From NCBI GenBank assembly GCA_013360405.1, contig JABWBR010000091.1, positions 1 to 34,351 of the forward strand: a stretch of DNA of 34,351 nt. Reading direction: 5' to 3'. How positions within the stretch are numbered: the stretch's first letter is position 1; the number at the start of each line of letters is the position of its first letter. The translations under genes and the position numbers were made by a program. This DNA comes from Saprospiraceae bacterium (GTDB taxonomy: Bacteria; Bacteroidota; Bacteroidia; Chitinophagales; Saprospiraceae). Positions 32,836-34,351 of the stretch are shown one piece after another. The notes beneath the pieces are model-generated. The model searched no databases, was not told the origin of the DNA, and was given only the letters and a program-made list of their open reading frames with translations.

Positions 32836-34335
32836 TTGAGTTACCAGGAATTATATGAGGAAAATGCTCGACTAAAAGCCGAGCTGGCAGAACTCAAGCG
32901 GCTTGTGTTCGGACGCAAGACGGAGCGCTTTGTGCCTCAGGCGCCTGCGGCCGATCAGTTGAACCTGTTTGTGCAACACCCCCAGGAAGAAGCGCAGCAA
33001 AAGACGGTCAAAGAGGTGGTCAAAGGCTATGAGCGCCAAAAAGGTCAGCCCAAACGGGAGAAGTTACCCGAAGGGCTGCCGGTAGTGGAAGTGGAGATCA
33101 ATCCCGCAGCAGAAGAAATAGCGGGCATGGTCAGGATCGGACAAGAGGTCACCGAAGAGTTGGATTATGTACCGGCCCGCTTTCGTGTCATCCGCTATAT
33201 CCGTCCCAAATATGCCCGCCCGGAAAGCGAACAAGACCAAGACCCGGAGGCGAAAAACATCCTCATCGCCCCGCTGCCTACGCGGGTCATCGAAAAAGGT
33301 ATTCCTTCGGCAGGCTTGTTGGCACATATCCTCATCTCGAAGTTTGTGGATCACCTGCCCTATTACCGGCAAATCAAGATGTTTGCCCGTATCGGCATGA
33401 AAATCAGCGATTCGACCATCAACGGTTGGGTAACCAAATGCGTGGCGCTGTTACAGGTGCTTTACGAGTGGCACAAGCTGCGTATGATGGAAAGCGACTA
33501 CCTGATGGCGGATGAAACCACTATCAAAGTGCTCCAGGAGGGTAAGCCCGGTAAATCTCACACCGGATACTTTTGGGTTTATTATGACCCCGGGGGCAAG
33601 CGAAGTCTGTTTGTTTACGATCCGGGCCGCGGCGGCAAATACCCCCGCGAGCACCTGAAAAATTTTAAGGGACATCTGCAAACCGATGGTTATGCCGGCT
33701 ATGAGGCTTTTGACCAACTGGGCTCCGACAAGCGCCTGGTGGGCTGTATGGCCCATGTGCGCCGCAAGTTCGAGCATGCCCTGGACAATGATGCCCAGCG
33801 GGCCGGCGAGGTGCTTAAGATCATGCAACGGCTTTATGCCATCGAGCAACAGGCGCGCCAGGAGGGCTATACCCATGAGCAACGACTGGAATTAAGGCGT
33901 AAGCAGGCCACCCCTATCATGCAAGAGCTCAAGAACTATTTATTGCAAGCGCAGGATCGCCTCCTGCCCAAGAGCAAAATCGGTCAGGCGGTCAACTATG
34001 CCCTTAACCGCTGGAAATACCTGGAACGCTATGTGGAAGATGGCAAGCTGGAAATAGATAATAATCTGGTGGAAAATGCTATCCGGCTCGTGGCCCTGGG
34101 GCGCAAAAACTACCTCTTCGCCGGTTCCCCGCAAGGAGCAGGATGGGCCGCCGTCCTTTACACCCTGCTCTCCTCGGCTCAGGGCGCAGGCCACAATCCT
34201 TTTGAATACCTCAAGGATATCCTCCAGCGATTACCCGATCAACCCCTCTCCGAACTGGATGAACTCCTGCCTCAACATTGGACACCACTTGACACCGGAA
34301 TGGTGAGGGTAACTGAACAGCAGGGGGAGGTGTAG
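32836..34335 (+). CDS. tnpC: IS66 transposase TnpC
   Basis: A 499-residue DDE transposase. The N-terminal coiled coil (ELYEENARLKAELAELKRLVFGRKTERF) is followed by the zinc-finger-like IS66 region and the catalytic core: D226 in DYLMADETTIKVL, D284 in HLQTDGYAGYEAF and E413 in DNNLVENAIRLVALGRKNYLF. The C-terminal NPFEYLKDILQRLP and LDELLPQHW are family signatures. The start is TTG 32836 (no ATG fits before the coiled coil). The frame is uninterrupted and ends 16 bases before the end of the element, within the right inverted repeat. Confidence 0.93.
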   Translation: MSYQELYEENARLKAELAELKRLVFGRKTERFVPQAPAADQLNLFVQHPQEEAQQKTVKEVVKGYERQKGQPKREKLPEGLPVVEVEINPAAEEIAGMVRIGQEVTEELDYVPARFRVIRYIRPKYARPESEQDQDPEAKNILIAPLPTRVIEKGIPSAGLLAHILISKFVDHLPYYRQIKMFARIGMKISDSTINGWVTKCVALLQVLYEWHKLRMMESDYLMADETTIKVLQEGKPGKSHTGYFWVYYDPGGKRSLFVYDPGRGGKYPREHLKNFKGHLQTDGYAGYEAFDQLGSDKRLVGCMAHVRRKFEHALDNDAQRAGEVLKIMQRLYAIEQQARQEGYTHEQRLELRRKQATPIMQELKNYLLQAQDRLLPKSKIGQAVNYALNRWKYLERYVEDGKLEIDNNLVENAIRLVALGRKNYLFAGSPQGAGWAAVLYTLLSSAQGAGHNPFEYLKDILQRLPDQPLSELDELLPQHWTPLDTGMVRVTEQQGEV

Positions 34336-34351
34336 TTGGCCGGGTGCTTAC
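34324..34351 (-). repeat. IS66 right terminal inverted repeat
   Basis: Ends in GGGTGCTTAC; its complement begins GTAAGCACCCGGCCAACTAC, matching the left end at the outer 10 bases. It coincides with the end of the window. Confidence 0.85.

Larger units (their letters stand above)
31974..34351 (+). mobile_element. IS66-family insertion sequence, both ends present
   Basis: A 2378-bp element with tnpA, tnpB and tnpC in the usual order. It is bounded by terminal inverted repeats that share GTAAGCACCC and match at 22 of 28 positions. The window ends on the last base of the right repeat. The 8 bases left of the element are AATGGCAA (31966-31973), the sequence expected to be duplicated on the other side, which is not visible. 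tnpB carries a frameshift, so autonomous movement is doubtful although tnpC is intact. It lies 97 bp upstream of the caspase-FGE start codon. Confidence 0.92.

Noticed and set aside
1-34351. tRNA or rRNA genes, or a phage/ICE attachment site
   Set aside because: No T-loop (GTTCRANNC) with acceptor stem, rRNA sequence or integrase gene was found by reading; a covariance-model search would settle this.

Overview
The window looks like a chromosomal segment of a member of the Bacteroidota, most likely Saprospiraceae or a relative (the phylum is well supported, the family is inference). Supporting signs are a type IX secretion (T9SS) C-terminal sorting domain, a Reg_prop/Y_Y_Y sensor kinase paired with a LytTR regulator, a KDO (LPS) gene, Bacteroidota-type -7 boxes (TAnnTTTG) upstream of several genes, and many short hairpin and tandem repeats between genes. 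No tRNA, rRNA or CRISPR array was seen.

Layout. 1-3.5 kb: the tail of a TPR protein, a saccharopine-dehydrogenase-fold enzyme, and a translationally coupled cysH-epimerase pair. 3.5-7.6 kb: an accessory patch with a ~349-bp element bounded by inverted repeats, then what looks like a T9SS-secreted LamG protein split by an AT-rich cargo that carries a metalloprotease-C1q fusion and a small unknown protein. 7.9-11.7 kb: a hybrid sensor kinase and LytTR regulator. 11.8-12.1 kb: RHS/YD-repeat debris. 12.1-21.1 kb: mostly housekeeping genes in alternating orientation (CotH-like secreted protein, alkaline phosphatase, acyl-CoA dehydrogenase, cystathionine beta-synthase, LysM protein, kdsB, cdd, saccharopine dehydrogenase). 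Their intergenic spaces hold 7-8 bp tandem repeats and hairpins that often begin inside a stop codon.

21.2-31.9 kb is a defence-type island on the minus strand. A type I restriction-modification operon (hsdR-hsdS-hsdM) starts from a textbook promoter. Between hsdS and hsdM sit a REP-associated tyrosine transposase (RAYT, Y1/HUH) and a striking composite satellite of 14 short hairpins with higher-order structure A-A-A-B-B-A-A-B'. Downstream of hsdM is an AT-rich TIR-coiled-coil gene; upstream of hsdR is an AT-rich caspase-FGE fusion gene. An IS66-family element (31974-34351) with both terminal inverted repeats and a frameshifted tnpB closes the window exactly at its right end.

Taken together, HsdRSM would restrict foreign DNA, while the TIR and caspase proteins have architectures expected of abortive-infection effectors (inference). 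The RAYT and its hairpin array are a separate selfish or regulatory module lodged in the hsd transcription unit.
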